Shown: positions 33,501 to 44,113, counted from the stretch's first letter. The stretch is DNA of 64,000 nt from Tubulanus polymorphus (GCF_964204645.1 NC_134028.1:15303263-15367262); one strand, 5' to 3'. Notes: a model not told the origin generated them from the sequence alone. A program made the numbers and translations.

Positions 33501-34221
33501 TATTATTATCTCTTTCTATTTTTGGGATGTTTTTAATTCTAACAGGATACTTATCTATCTTATAATTATTTTCAAATGGTTTATAATGAGTTAATCTATA
33601 AGTATGTTTATTATAATCTTCAACTGGGTGTAAACAACTTATTATAGCCCATAGAAAATATTTATCATCTTCATTTTGTACATTTATTACAGCATTAGTT
33701 TTAAATGGTAGTTTGATATAACTCGATGCTTCAATATCTGGTTCTTTATAATATGATACATTATTTTCATCAATTGGTTTTGATTTAGTTAACTTATTAT
33801 ATTTTGTGTTATAAACATGTAAAGTCATAAATATTATTTCATCAAATATTAAACCAGATCCTTCAAAATATTTCTCTTCTATTTTAGTTTTTACTTCATT
33901 ATAACATTTATCTAATTTATCATCTATATGTTGTTTTGAAATAATATGTTGTGAATGAGAATTTATGTTATATATTGGTTTATCTTCAGATTTTATAAAC
34001 TTTACTTTAGAAGATATACTTATTTTAGGATATTCAACATCTGTAATTATTTTTATTATTTCTTTCATATTTTCTAAATGTTTTTTATTTTCTTCTAATG
34101 TTTTTCCTTTATGAAATTTAAACTCGATAGCTGCTGGACCAATATCACTTTTAAATGCTTCGGTTATCTCTATATCTTTTTTATTATCTAATGAATTAAT
34201 ATATTTTCTTACATCTTCCAT
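30559..34221 (-). pseudogene. Protein-primed DNA polymerase B, multiply broken
   Basis: The N-terminal part (34221–32677) contains a finger-like CRKCLHRF…H and the first exonuclease block (YGDFKSLN, where family members have Glu instead of Lys). It ends in CYYCEKIF…DHLNGKFRGAAHENCN, a zinc/exonuclease region. Behind TGA 32677–32679 the same frame continues with the second exonuclease block, FVPVIFHNLSGYDAH. Frameshifts lie at about 32298–32301 and 32243. The palm (32204–30699) is open: motif A YIDANNLYGWAM, motif B KLMNNAFYGK, motif C YFDTDSY. A 19-bp deletion relative to Polinton 2 near 30702 disturbs the C-terminus, which would end at 30559. It would replicate the element using a terminal protein as primer. 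Confidence 0.92.
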
Positions 34222-34578
34222 TTATGGTCTTTTATTGTTTAATTTATTTTTTATGCTTTTAATTGTCTTCTGTTTCTTATCATTATCTTCATCAAAATAA
34301 TCTTTACCTAAAATATCATTATTCTTATTTCTAATATGACTTTTAGATTTTAAATGTTCTTTATAATATCTTTTATCACTGAATGATTGATTACATGTAT
34401 CACATTTGTATGTTTCTTTTTCATTCTTTAATTCATCTAATTTAGTTTCTAATATATCATCTTTATATTCTAGTTTCAATTTATTCTCTAAATGTGTTTT
34501 AGTTTTATTGTGTCTTGCTTTTTGGGATTTATCTACATTGATATTACATGTTGGGCAGTAGTACTTATTTGCTTCCAT
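34222..34578 (-). CDS. Two-finger C2H2 protein next to polymerase
   Basis: 118 residues with two C2H2 units: CPTCNINVDKSQKARHNKTKTH and CDTCNQSFSDKRYYKEHLKSKSH, joined by a charged helix and followed by a basic tail. The stop TAA is immediately followed by the polymerase ATG in the same frame (TAAATGG). It is the first gene at the right end and reads inward from the terminal repeat. DNA binding is likely from the fingers; recognition of the terminus or a partner role for the polymerase is inference. Confidence 0.7.
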   Translation of the reverse strand: MEANKYYCPTCNINVDKSQKARHNKTKTHLENKLKLEYKDDILETKLDELKNEKETYKCDTCNQSFSDKRYYKEHLKSKSHIRNKNNDILGKDYFDEDNDKKQKTIKSIKNKLNNKRP

Positions 34579-34587
34579 TTTAATACT

Positions 34588-35076
34588 AAATTTTTTATTA
34601 AAATTGATTTTAGAAGTTCAATGATTTAAATATGAATTATTTCAATCACACTTTACTAACACTTTTAATGTTTAAAAATCTAACTCAAACAAATATGAAT
34701 ATTGAAATAATGTTTAAAATATATCTATATATCTATTCTATAAGAGCTTACACTTTTAAATTGAATAATCTGTCAATTTAAATGTTATTCATGTACATGA
34801 TTATTTTAAGAGTAATAGGGGTAATGGGCTTTCAGGTTAAAGGTTGAACGGGCGGGTGAGTAAAAATAAAAAACATGAAAATAATTACAATTTCTACTTG
34901 AATTAGGAGTGAAACTCATAAAAATGAAAAATAAATTCGAGCGTGTGAGAATTTATTTTTCATTTTTATGAGTTTCGCGAGTAATTCAAGTAGAAATTGT
35001 AATTATTTTCATGTTTTTCATTTTTACGAGCTCGACCGTTCGACCTTTGGCCTGAAAGCCCATTACCCCTATTACT
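34588..35076 (-). repeat. Polinton 1 right terminal inverted repeat
   Basis: Reverse complement of 16793–17283. Its outer 266 bp (34811–35076) is a near-palindrome: AGTAATAGGGGTAATGGGC at 34811 faces its inverse ending at 35076. As on the left, inner and outer arms differ by a set of substitutions, and the tip reads CGAGCGTGTGAG, the complement of the left tip. Confidence 0.93.
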
Positions 35077-35082
35077 CACAAG
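35077..35082. repeat. Target-site duplication of Polinton 1, right
   Basis: CACAAG, identical to 16787–16792. Joining left and right flanks at this hexamer gives an uninterrupted host exon frame. Confidence 0.95.
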
Positions 35083-37527
35083 AAGATAGGCTACCATCGT
35101 TTTCATTTTCGAATCGGCAACCAATTTTTAGATCTTCAACTAACTTACTATCAACATGTCAGACCATGTCAGAACGCATCAGCCCCCTCATATCAAGACC
35201 CTGTACAAGTCAGATGTCAGCTCAAGCTAGTAATTCAACTATGACACTTTTATCGTCTACTCGCCAGACCACAGAGCCGCATGTTTTCTCAAATTTTGTG
35301 ATGAGTGAACCAACTGGTGAAACCTACTCCCTCGTATCAAGACCCTGTACAAGTCAGATGTCAGCTCAAGCTAGTAATTCAACTATGACACTTTTACCGT
35401 CTACTCCCCAGACCACAGATCCGCATGTATTCTCAAATTTTGTGATGATTGAACCGACTGGTGAAACCAACTCCCTCGTATCGAGACAGATGATGACTCA
35501 AGCGGTGGAGACACCTACATCTTGTCACACCCAACCCTTTGACGCCTCAACTCCAGTGACTGCTATCATGGATGAAACTATCCTCGAAACATCTAATTCG
35601 ATATGGTATGTCACAAATTTTCGCGATTTCAAGTGCGCTCGATTTCAGTTGAGCTTTCTTACCTATTTTATATGAATGAGATAATATACTATTAATCATT
35701 TTCCAGTGAGAGTGGTTCTTCAATAGTAATAAACGATGACCAAATCAAAGAAATTACGTTGAAAGATGTATTGAATTCTCTTTCGCCCAATGAATATATC
35801 GATGGTGTCAACTTGATAAATGTTGGTTACAGAGAGGAAGTGCTCTGAATCGGGTTTAGGGCTGCATTGAGAAAGAACTGGAGTCCTAGAAAGAGACTTG
35901 GTGTATTATTTGTAGGAGAAGACGCTATTGACGGCGGGGGGCCGACCAGAGAATTTCTGACTATTTTCATGAGGCAGCTTAGTAGCTCTAGTCTTTTTAC
36001 TGGCAGTGAAAATAGAAAATTCCTCAGTCTAAACACAGCGGGTAATTAATTGTGTGGACACCTTATGACATGGAAATTTCCATAATATATCAATTGTAAG
36101 GCTTATATCGTTCATTAGCTTACCACAATCTGAAAACCGGGATCATTTTATTCATTCAAGCTCTACAAAGTCGACATTACCTCGCTGCTGGAAGGGTTAT
36201 ACCTTACAGCATCACTCACAGAGGACCTCTTCCTACATTTATGGATGGATTCCTATATAACATGATATTGGATAATGTTGAAACTGATGTTCCGTTTGAT
36301 GCTGCAGGCGAAGAGAAACATATTTTGACAGAGATAAGTACACGAAAGAAAAAGATACATGTAGATGAATAGCATTAAGTATTGGTTTTCTGCTTCATGT
36401 TAGCTTTTTTCACTGAATAATGGCTGACACAGTTTTATCCTTTATTTTGAAAATATTGTTTACAACAGGTGCGGATCAAAGCCCCCCCCCCTCCACCCGC
36501 ATATCCTTCATATCATTTCTTTCAGTTTTTGAATACTCAAAGAACAAGCTTACATTTTGAATAAATGAGATGATGAAGCAGTGCCTCAAAACACAAAATA
36601 CATGAAAAAGACACATTTTTGAAAATCCTGGCTCCGCCCCTGTACTGCATGTTTATCTTTATATCGTTTTTATACATTTCAGAATGTACAACTACAGATG
36701 ATGGGTTAGTGACAAAGTATGAAAACGTTATATCGATTGCTGGGTGCATAAATTATGCACATTTCTCAAAAAAGGACAAACTCATCAAAACATTATCTGT
36801 ATTTCTGGCAGTTTATCGTTTAGGCGAAGCATTAAGACAGTAAGTGTCCAATGGCTGTATCTTTGATTCAATGAATGTCTTGTGGGTTTTATGGGCACTC
36901 GTCCTTGCTTAAGTAATATCTCATTGTATTTGAAGCGCTACATAAAAGGTTATCTATCGAAATATCGAATGGCTAATTCAGACCAGCCAACATTGAATTT
37001 TTCAAGATAGTAACATTTTTCAAATTTGCCAGTATTTTTTAGATTTTGCCAGTGACCCACTAGACTTGATGTGACCTTTGCCAGTAACATTTTCAATATG
37101 GCCAGAAACGAATTTTCGGATTAAAATCAGAATATAGAATATTAAAACTACTAAAGAAATTAATTTAAAAAAATGCATTTATTATGAAATTAAACTTGAA
37201 ACTGCAGTTTCCATAAAATATAAACAATTTTGAGACATCAGACACACCCCATCACCTACTCGCACTATCACAGGTAAACTTAATCTACCATCAATTAAAG
37301 ATTATAATTACCAGTTAACTCAACTAGAAAACAAAATAACAAACTTAAACATATAAACATATATGATATGCTAGAATTTTTTATCAAATTTTACAGCAGA
37401 AAACCCACAGGACTTAACATACAAATTTTAATATTGCAAGTTTGATTGTAATACACATAAGACAATGTAATGCACACAAGAGATTTGCACCAGACTATCA
37501 GCAGTCATGAAGAAGAAAATATACCAG

Positions 37528-37529
<2 letters not shown>

Positions 37530-37602
<73 letters not shown>
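37530..37602. repeat. (TA)n microsatellite
   Basis: An uninterrupted TA dinucleotide tract of about 70 bp, directly next to a foldback. Tyr/Ile-repeat open frames across it on both strands are products of the repeat. Confidence 0.95.
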
Positions 37603-37603
<1 letters not shown>

Positions 37604-37740
37604 TTGACAATCACTTGCTGCAAGTGCAAATTCTCTCTCAATATACATATATACAAAAATTCATAAAGACTAGTCTTTATGCATTTTTGTATATATGTAT
37701 ATTGAGAGAGAATTTGCACTTGTAGCAAGTGATTGTCAAG
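37603..37740. repeat. 138-bp near-perfect palindrome
   Basis: CTTGACAATCACTTGC at the left is answered by GCAAGTGATTGTCAAG at the right, and the arms pair almost without mismatch to the centre AAGACTAGTCTT. There is essentially no loop. It sits inside the hAT element beside the TA tract and has no coding capacity. A MITE nested in the hAT is likely. Confidence 0.9.
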
Positions 37741-37831
37741 TCACGATATTAACTATGAATAAGATATACAGTTTTATACAGTTTTACACTGAGGCTACCT
37801 CAGAATAAAATATCTACTTGGTGAGGAAATT

Positions 37832-40625
37832 TCACTCATCTGCTGGGTTAAGACTTTTATAGGCAGCTGATTTGGCCTTTTTGAGGAGGTCATTTGAAGG
37901 CTCAAAGTTGTAGCATTCACCGCCCCTAGCTTTAAGAATCATTAAACTCTCCAAAGTTGCTGGCAACATAGAGCCACGAAACATGGTTCGATTTGTCTTC
38001 ACTGTTGAGAAGACACGCTCACATGACGCATTTGAAACAGGGATCAAGAGTATTCTCTTCATCACAACAGGAAGCTGTTTGAACCTGAAAAATATGAAAC
38101 ACCCAGTTTAAGAAAATAATGAAACTCCATATTAGTGCTTCAAGACAACACTGCTAGGAAATCTAAGTTGTACTAACCTGCAGCTCTGGTTAAGATCTTT
38201 CATTTCCTTAGCAATCATATTCCACTGCTGTTCCATAGGACGACATCTTTCACTTCCATCAGCATTCTTAATAAAGTACAAGTCTGTGGGTAGGTCAGAA
38301 TCACGTGTAGACTGAAACTCTACAAACTCCATTTGCAGTATATCAGTCTGGAGATCTTGTCCAATGCAAGGAAATCTATCGATGAAGTACCGAATGGAGG
38401 CAAATGACTTTTGAGCTCGAAGTGATACATATAGCAACCTGGAAAAATCAACAAGTCTGCACATGTAAAAATCTATGATGTTTCATAGGAGAATCTGTTA
38501 CTAAACTGTCACAATTTGAAGATTAGGCCTACCTCAGCATGCATCCAAATTGGCTCATTTGTAGGGTTGATTTTTGCTTTGATGTAATCACAGGCCTTCG
38601 TATAAAACTCAACCACATCTTGGTAAAACTTCTTTAACACATCAGAACTTATACCATCAGTAATGCAAGCTTGAGCTTTCTCTCCGATTACTAGGTCTTT
38701 CTTGTCCTGGAAAAACAAAGTTTAATGCATAAATTAGAGAAATGCAAAAAATAGTTAACAAATAGTTAAACCATCTTCTAGGTCAGTAAAAAAAATATGT
38801 CATGTAGATGACACTGACTCATCTTAATGTTATAACGGCTATGAAAATCGACGGACATGATTAAACTATGGTTGACAGCAGAAGGCTTGACAAAGCAAAT
38901 AAGTAGTTTCTTGAAGAGTCTCTCCAGTGTTCTCTTTATAATATGTATGGTGGCATTCTCAGTTTGCAGACTGATATTAGCGATCTCAAAATCCTAAAAT
39001 GAAAATTTATATTTTAATGAAAATTGCCTGAGACTATTCCAGACACAAATAGTACATGGGGAAGTGTGTATTGATTAACTCCAATGTTGATTTAAACTAA
39101 AGCTTACAATATAAAAGTTCAATATTATGTCTTACTTGAGTAAGTTTTCTAGATTCATAAAAGATTTATCTTTGATTCAACTCACCTCTAAAGCTTTTGA
39201 TAGGAAGCTGCAGTATAGTTTTGAAGTACGTCGCGACATGAACTTCTTGACACTAGATCTAATCGAGTCGCTAGTCATCACTGTATCATCCTCTTCATTA
39301 ATGTCATCATTATCATCAGTTTCAGCTGCTGCTTCACATTCCTCGACGAAGAATAACTTCACAGCTGCCCACTGCTCAAGCAGTCTATTTATTACAGGCC
39401 GCAATGACAGCCATCTCGTTGGAACGTGACGTATAAGCTCATGGTCTGCCAAATTGCACCTCTGTTGACAGTACTTTAACTTGGCAGCACGTTTACTAGA
39501 TTTTGACATGTATCAGTTTAATTGTCTAAGGACAATGTCAAAATTAAACTCGGCTTGAAAGGCTTTTGTTCCTTTCTTGGATGCCAAGTGCAGAAGGTGG
39601 CAGACACAACCTGCCAGGAAAACGTCTTTATGCTGGTCTCTGACATATTTTATCACACCCCTATACTTTCCGACCATGGTGTAAGTGTTATCACAGACTA
39701 ATGCGGTGCACTTTTTCCAATCGATATTGTGTTTTGATAATTCACGCTGGAGAATTCCAAATATACTCTCTCCTGTATGAGAATCATTAAAAACAGGGTT
39801 AGCTAAGAGATCTGATTGAATTTCTCCCTGAGAGTCGAGATACCGCACGACAATGGGATAAAATTTCTCATTATTGAGGGTCGATCCATCTGTAGCAATG
39901 ACAAAAGGTCCATTAAGATTTTTCACGATGTCAGATTTAACTTCGCTAGCCATAACTTTCATTATCGCGGTTGCCTTTGTTCTCCCACATTTAAAATCAT
40001 CAACCACAGATTTTGATGAGAACATTTTTTTGAACAGTTTAGCAGCATGATCAGCAGTGCTGAATGATAGATTATGCTCAACCAGGAAGTGAACAAACAG
40101 AACTTCAGATTTTATAACAGATAGGCCAGGGTTTGTTGTGTTATCAGTTCTAAAAAAATGTGAAATTTCAGAGAGTTTCGCTTTATCCTTATGTCCTTTT
40201 CTTTCACAATGACGTGAAATATCATTTAATCCGCCATGTGAGATCACTATATCGATTTGACATATCGTACATCTTGCATGATATTTACTTAATTTCGATG
40301 CTATGAAACATGGATATTGTGCGCTGTACGATCTTTTATACTTCTGTTTCCAATATTTCTTAATCATACGTATTCTACTGCCTGTTACCGCAGTATCAGT
40401 TTCAGATTCCGACTCCGAAGAAGACGGAGAACCCTCCGAATTTTCCAGATTTATTAAATCGCGTGAACTTCGTCCGCCGTTTGCAACATTCATGACAATT
40501 TGAGCGATGAAAATTACTCGTTGTAACCGAAAATTCGCTAGACTGGTTCCCGGTATTACTCGTTGTAACCGAAAATTCGCTAGACTGGTTCCCGGCTGTA
40601 TGGAAACTTCGTGACAATTACTCAA
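37832..40625 (-). pseudogene. hAT transposase, multi-exon
   Basis: The first exon (from about 40625) has a BED-type zinc finger (CTICQIDIVISHGGLNDISRHCERKGH) and the start of the RNase H-like catalytic core (FVIATDGSTLNNEKFYPIVV … TALVCDNTYTMVGKY … GCVCHLLHLA). TGA at 39513–39515 interrupts the frame, which continues to a donor near 39185. Further exons lie at about 38996–38820, 38708–38533 and 38438–38176. The last exon (about 38085–37832) carries the hAT dimerisation domain (LLIPVSNASCERVFSTVKTNRTMFRGSMLPATLESLMILK). A 42-bp tandem duplication affects the N-terminus (about 40514–40608). It would cut and paste the element. Confidence 0.8.
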
Positions 40626-42265
40626 ATAAAAACCAAATTTCCCCGTAATAAATGTTAATAAACCATTAAAATACCGATTATGTACTGCAAAATTACCTTT
40701 ATTGACATAATATAAGGAGATTTTTATTGAGGCCGTATTTATTTGCTCATTCGCGTAACATCGGAACGATATCGGAAAAAAGCGTATTCCATTGCCTGTG
40801 CCAGTAACGCCGTATTACCGCGGGTAGCACCGGAACGGAATACGGCAAAAACGTAACGGTTAGCAGGTGTGCTAATTCAAATCAAACATTTCTAATGTCA
40901 TTGCAGGTTTAAGAGTGGATTGGAAGAAAATGGACTCCTGTTTTATGTAGGTGCATATCCACATCTATTGAGAGATGTTTTCTGTGCCGGTGCAAACAGA
41001 TTTTTTTACGGCAGAGGATGTTTTATCGGCATTTAGTTTTGATAATATTCTGTGGAACGAAATTGGTACAAACCGTCGACTTCTAAAAAACAAATCGTAT
41101 GGATGGTTTCGGGAATACCGGACAGACATCGAAGGTATATCGTACTAAAACACCCAAATTTATAAATGAAAATGAGGAAATGTTGTATTCTTGTTATATT
41201 CTTTTCTGTTAGGAGATCAAATGATTGACTTTCTCCGGTTTGTCACCGGTTTGGAACAAGTTCCCATTCTCGGATTTGATCCACCTCTTCAACTCCAATT
41301 TCGTCACCCTGATGATATCAGTGATGCGATGAAGAACTTTCCAACGGCGAATGCGTGTTGCAACGTACTATCTATTCCTGTACATAAACATATGAACAAT
41401 TCAAAAGTTACATGGACTTTGCAGTTATAGGAGCTATCCATACTTTCACAGATGCGTAGTTAAATCGGATTACATGTATTGTTTTTAGCTCACTTGGGAG
41501 CTATTCAGCTATTCAGCTATTGCGTTCACTTTTCGTTCGTCCGAAGAATTTACAAGCAATCAAATTTAATAATAATGCACTGAACAATCAAGGCACTGCT
41601 CTTCAATCTGCATGATACAAGTTCATACTAGTGATAATTTGCATTTCATTTAAAAGAATAAACCTAAACAAGGATTTTGTAAAAATTTGCTGAATCAATA
41701 TAATTTTTCTCAGTCATTCGGTCAGTCTATCTTCATTTGAAAAAGAAAATGGCGGTCTTTTTGGAAGGTTATACAAAATGGAGTATTAGAGCTATTTGTA
41801 GATATATTTCAACATCAATAAATAATTCCTGGATAGAATAATTCCTGGATAAATACATGGATAGAATATCATACAAACAGTAAATTTTTGACAGGGGCCT
41901 GAAGGGAGTGAAAAAAGTTATAGTCAGCAATTGTAGTCTATCGGATTTCGCCATATGGACTCAAAAACCGTTATCTATTTCACTAAATTATTGTACTAGT
42001 TGATCCATTCATATATTAAATCAGCAAATTTTTACGCAATCCTGGCCGTCATGTGACCTTTTTTGAGAAAGATATCAACATGTTTGAAATTGTTGGATTG
42101 TTGAGCACTTCAAAGCACTTCCCAAGTGGGCATGGCGTCTCTGGACCCCTAGTTACTGTCTATGGCATGATATAACATCCATCTTGTACTTTAATTGACA
42201 TACACTGTTTTAGTGTTCATCTTTCCTTTTGCATAGTTGTTCATGCATGTAGATGTTTTAGTTTA

Positions 42266-42770
42266 TGATATAATATCAGCTGTGATATTATAGTTTTGAG
42301 TTCGAGTTAAGAATCGAACCCGCTTAATCCGTATTGTTAGGATTTGTCAATATCTGATGTGTGAATGCATGGTAAGACAGTTCTCTGTTATGTAGACAGC
42401 AGAACATTAACCTGTCAATTCGTTTAGTTCATATCGGCTGTGATATTATAGTTTTGAGTTTGAGTTGTTAAGAATCGAACTCGCTTAATCCGTAGTTAGG
42501 ATTTGTCAATATCTGATTTGTGAATGCATGGTAAGACAGTTCTCTGTATCTGTAGACAGCAGAACATTGACCTGTCAATTCGTTTAGTTCATATCGGCTG
42601 TGATATTATAGTTTTGAGTTTGAGTTAAGAATCGAACCCGCTTAATCCGTATTGTTAGGATTTGTCAATATATATCTGATGCTTGAATGCATGTAAGACA
42701 CTGACATAATGTTCTCTGTATCTGTAGATAGCAGAACATTAATTTGTCAAGTAGTTTAGTGTATATTATT
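42266..42770. repeat. Tandem repeat, three ~160-bp units
   Basis: Units begin at about 42281, 42439 and 42599 with TGTGATATTATAGTTTTGAG and share the internal blocks AGAATCGAACCCGCTTAATC, GTGAATGCATG and CAGCAGAACATT. GAATCGAACCC is the complement of a tRNA T-arm/B-box-like sequence, but no matching tRNA body is visible. A satellite monomer cluster or SINE-derived tandem array is likely. Confidence 0.85.
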
Positions 42771-43106
42771 GGGCAAATAAAGGATAACATGATACACTTA
42801 TAAGTCGTTGTACTCGTAAATCTTCTGATACGTCGTGTATTTCTTTCGTTGCTTTTACCTCATACTACAGAAGTGTCCTCGGATAATCAACTATCCTGGT
42901 GGTAAGACAGATACACTGGGTGAACCCAATTCGATGTAAGATGTGTCCTATGACAGTACCAACAATTATTGAATATCGAGACCAAAGACGTGTTGATTTT
43001 TTTTCTCAAAAAACCATTCAAAACTACCCGATCCAAAAAATGGTTAAATCAAAGTGTAATGTTATATCATATAACAAACGATGTAGGAGAATCCTAAAAT
43101 GAGATA

Positions 43107-43148
43107 GCTGTGTTGTGACCTTTTTGTTCCAAAAGGTCACAACACAGC
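43107..43148. repeat. Perfect 18-bp hairpin
   Basis: GCTGTGTTGTGACCTTTT (43107–43124), loop TGTTCC, and its exact complement (43131–43148). No adjacent gene explains it. Confidence 0.85.
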
Positions 43149-43704
43149 CATTTCTTTATAGAACAATGGGCTAATAAGTGGGTTAAAAAGTATTTCGAGG
43201 TTTATTCCGACTTGGCTAACTCGCAATGAATCTCAATGTTGTTAAATGACCACATAATGCTTCCACTAGTTTCATGAAGAATGAAAAATGATTACGTGTA
43301 TTAAAAATTATGGCATACTTTTATTTGTATTACAGCATACATTCTATTTGTTGGAAATAAGTAAAGACTACATGTACAATGCAAAAGAAAGCTTGTGTTT
43401 CCAATCTTGGCGATATGAAGGGTGTCGTTTTAAAAATTAAAATTGGCCCAATAGTTGAATGTACAAATCGTAGGCTTCATCAGCAGACTGCGGCAGTGAA
43501 AATCCATTAACAGCCATGATGTTGTCACACAATGTTGGAAAGTCAGGTTCACTGCTACCACGATCGTTTGGCTGTTTGCAGAATTCAGCTTGAACATCGA
43601 TGACGTCTTCATAATTGATTTCAATTTTATGATCAGTAGTACCTAAAATGGAATTGAGATTCAAAACAAAAGTAATTGTTATCACAAAATATCTGTGAGC
43701 TGCT

Positions 43705-44113
43705 AGTAATAGGGGTTTAGTTGTTCTAGGCCAAAGGTCGAACGGTCGAGCTCATTAAAAAACAAATATTAAAAGTAATTTAAAACTATAATACATTTTC
43801 ATAGCCGTGTGTATTTTATATTATAACTAAATATTTATTCTAAGATATTAATAATTTAAATTCTAAAAGCATATTGTATTAAATCAATTGGTCGCTCCGC
43901 TTCGCTAAAGCTCCGCTCCGCGACCAATTGATTTATTTACAATACACAAATTCATACAATCAAATATATTCAAATAATAATAATTATTCTATTATTTAAC
44001 TAAAATACACACGACTATGAAAATATATTATAGTTTTAAATTACTTTTAATATTTGTTTTTAATGAACTCGACCATTCAACCTTTAACCTAGAACAACTA
44101 AACCCCTATTACT
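43705..44113. repeat. Polinton 2 left terminal palindrome
   Basis: AGTAATAGGGGTTTAGTTG at 43705 is mirrored by its inverse ending CCCCTATTACT at 44113, and the arms pair over most of the 409 bp. The tip is GC-rich (GGTCGCTCCGCTTCGC … GCGACC) in an otherwise AT-rich repeat. Inner and outer arms differ at scattered positions, such as GGCCAAAGGTCGAA against GGTTAAAGGTTGAA. It shares only the first 11 bases and the AAAGGTCGAACGGTCGAGCT block with Polinton 1. Confidence 0.92.

Larger units (their letters stand above)
16793..35076. mobile_element. Polinton 1 (Maverick), complete 18.3-kb copy
   Basis: The element starts AGTAATAGGGG and ends CCCCTATTACT, flanked by the 6-bp duplication CACAAG, with terminal inverted repeats of about 490 bp. 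Polintons are large self-synthesising DNA transposons, also seen as integrated viruses of the adintovirus type. The hallmark genes are present: protein-primed polymerase B, chromodomain integrase, packaging ATPase, and major and minor capsid proteins. The DNA is much more AT-rich than the flanks. Many genes carry stops or frameshifts, so the copy is not intact as sequenced. It landed inside an exon of the SAM–HECT gene. Confidence 0.95.
36980..40870. mobile_element. hAT DNA transposon in a HECT-gene intron
   Basis: The 8-bp sequence GCTAATTC flanks the element on both sides (36972–36979 and 40871–40878), the duplication length typical of hAT. The ends AGACCAGCCAAC and GTTAGCAGGTGT are imperfect inverted repeats (9 of 12 positions). 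It contains a multi-exon transposase gene on the minus strand. The element is 3.9 kb and shows age: a nonsense codon in the transposase, and nested repeats inside its left part. Confidence 0.75.
35083..41430 (+). pseudogene. SAM–HECT E3 ubiquitin ligase-like gene, 3' part
   Basis: Exon 4 resumes at 35083 and runs to 35605, with a 144-bp (48-residue) tandem duplication around SRPCTSQMSAQASNSTM. HECT exons follow: 35707–36041 (GVLFVGEDAIDGGGPTREF), 36161–36333 (GRVIPYSITHRGPLPTFMDG), 36683–36839, 40907–41134 and 41213–41430 (FLRFVTGLEQVPILGFDPPL … FPTANACCNVLSIP, holding the catalytic-Cys-type loop). Damage: TGA at 35846–35848, a donor reading AT instead of GT at 36334, and a frame change at the T7 run 41001–41007. 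The intron 36840–40906 holds the hAT element. The ligase domain is recognisable but cannot be made from this copy. Confidence 0.8.
41431..43704. other. Non-genic flank of the HECT pseudogene
   Basis: Besides the two repeats listed separately, I find no supported gene. The frame at 43437–43685 (−) has a protein-like composition (…CKQPNDRGSSEPDFPTLCDN…) and could be an exon of an unidentified gene, but no splice or homology evidence backs it. Confidence 0.4.

Noticed and set aside
37498-37728. Tyr/Ile-repeat open frames on both strands
   Set aside because: They are translations of a TA microsatellite and the neighbouring palindrome.
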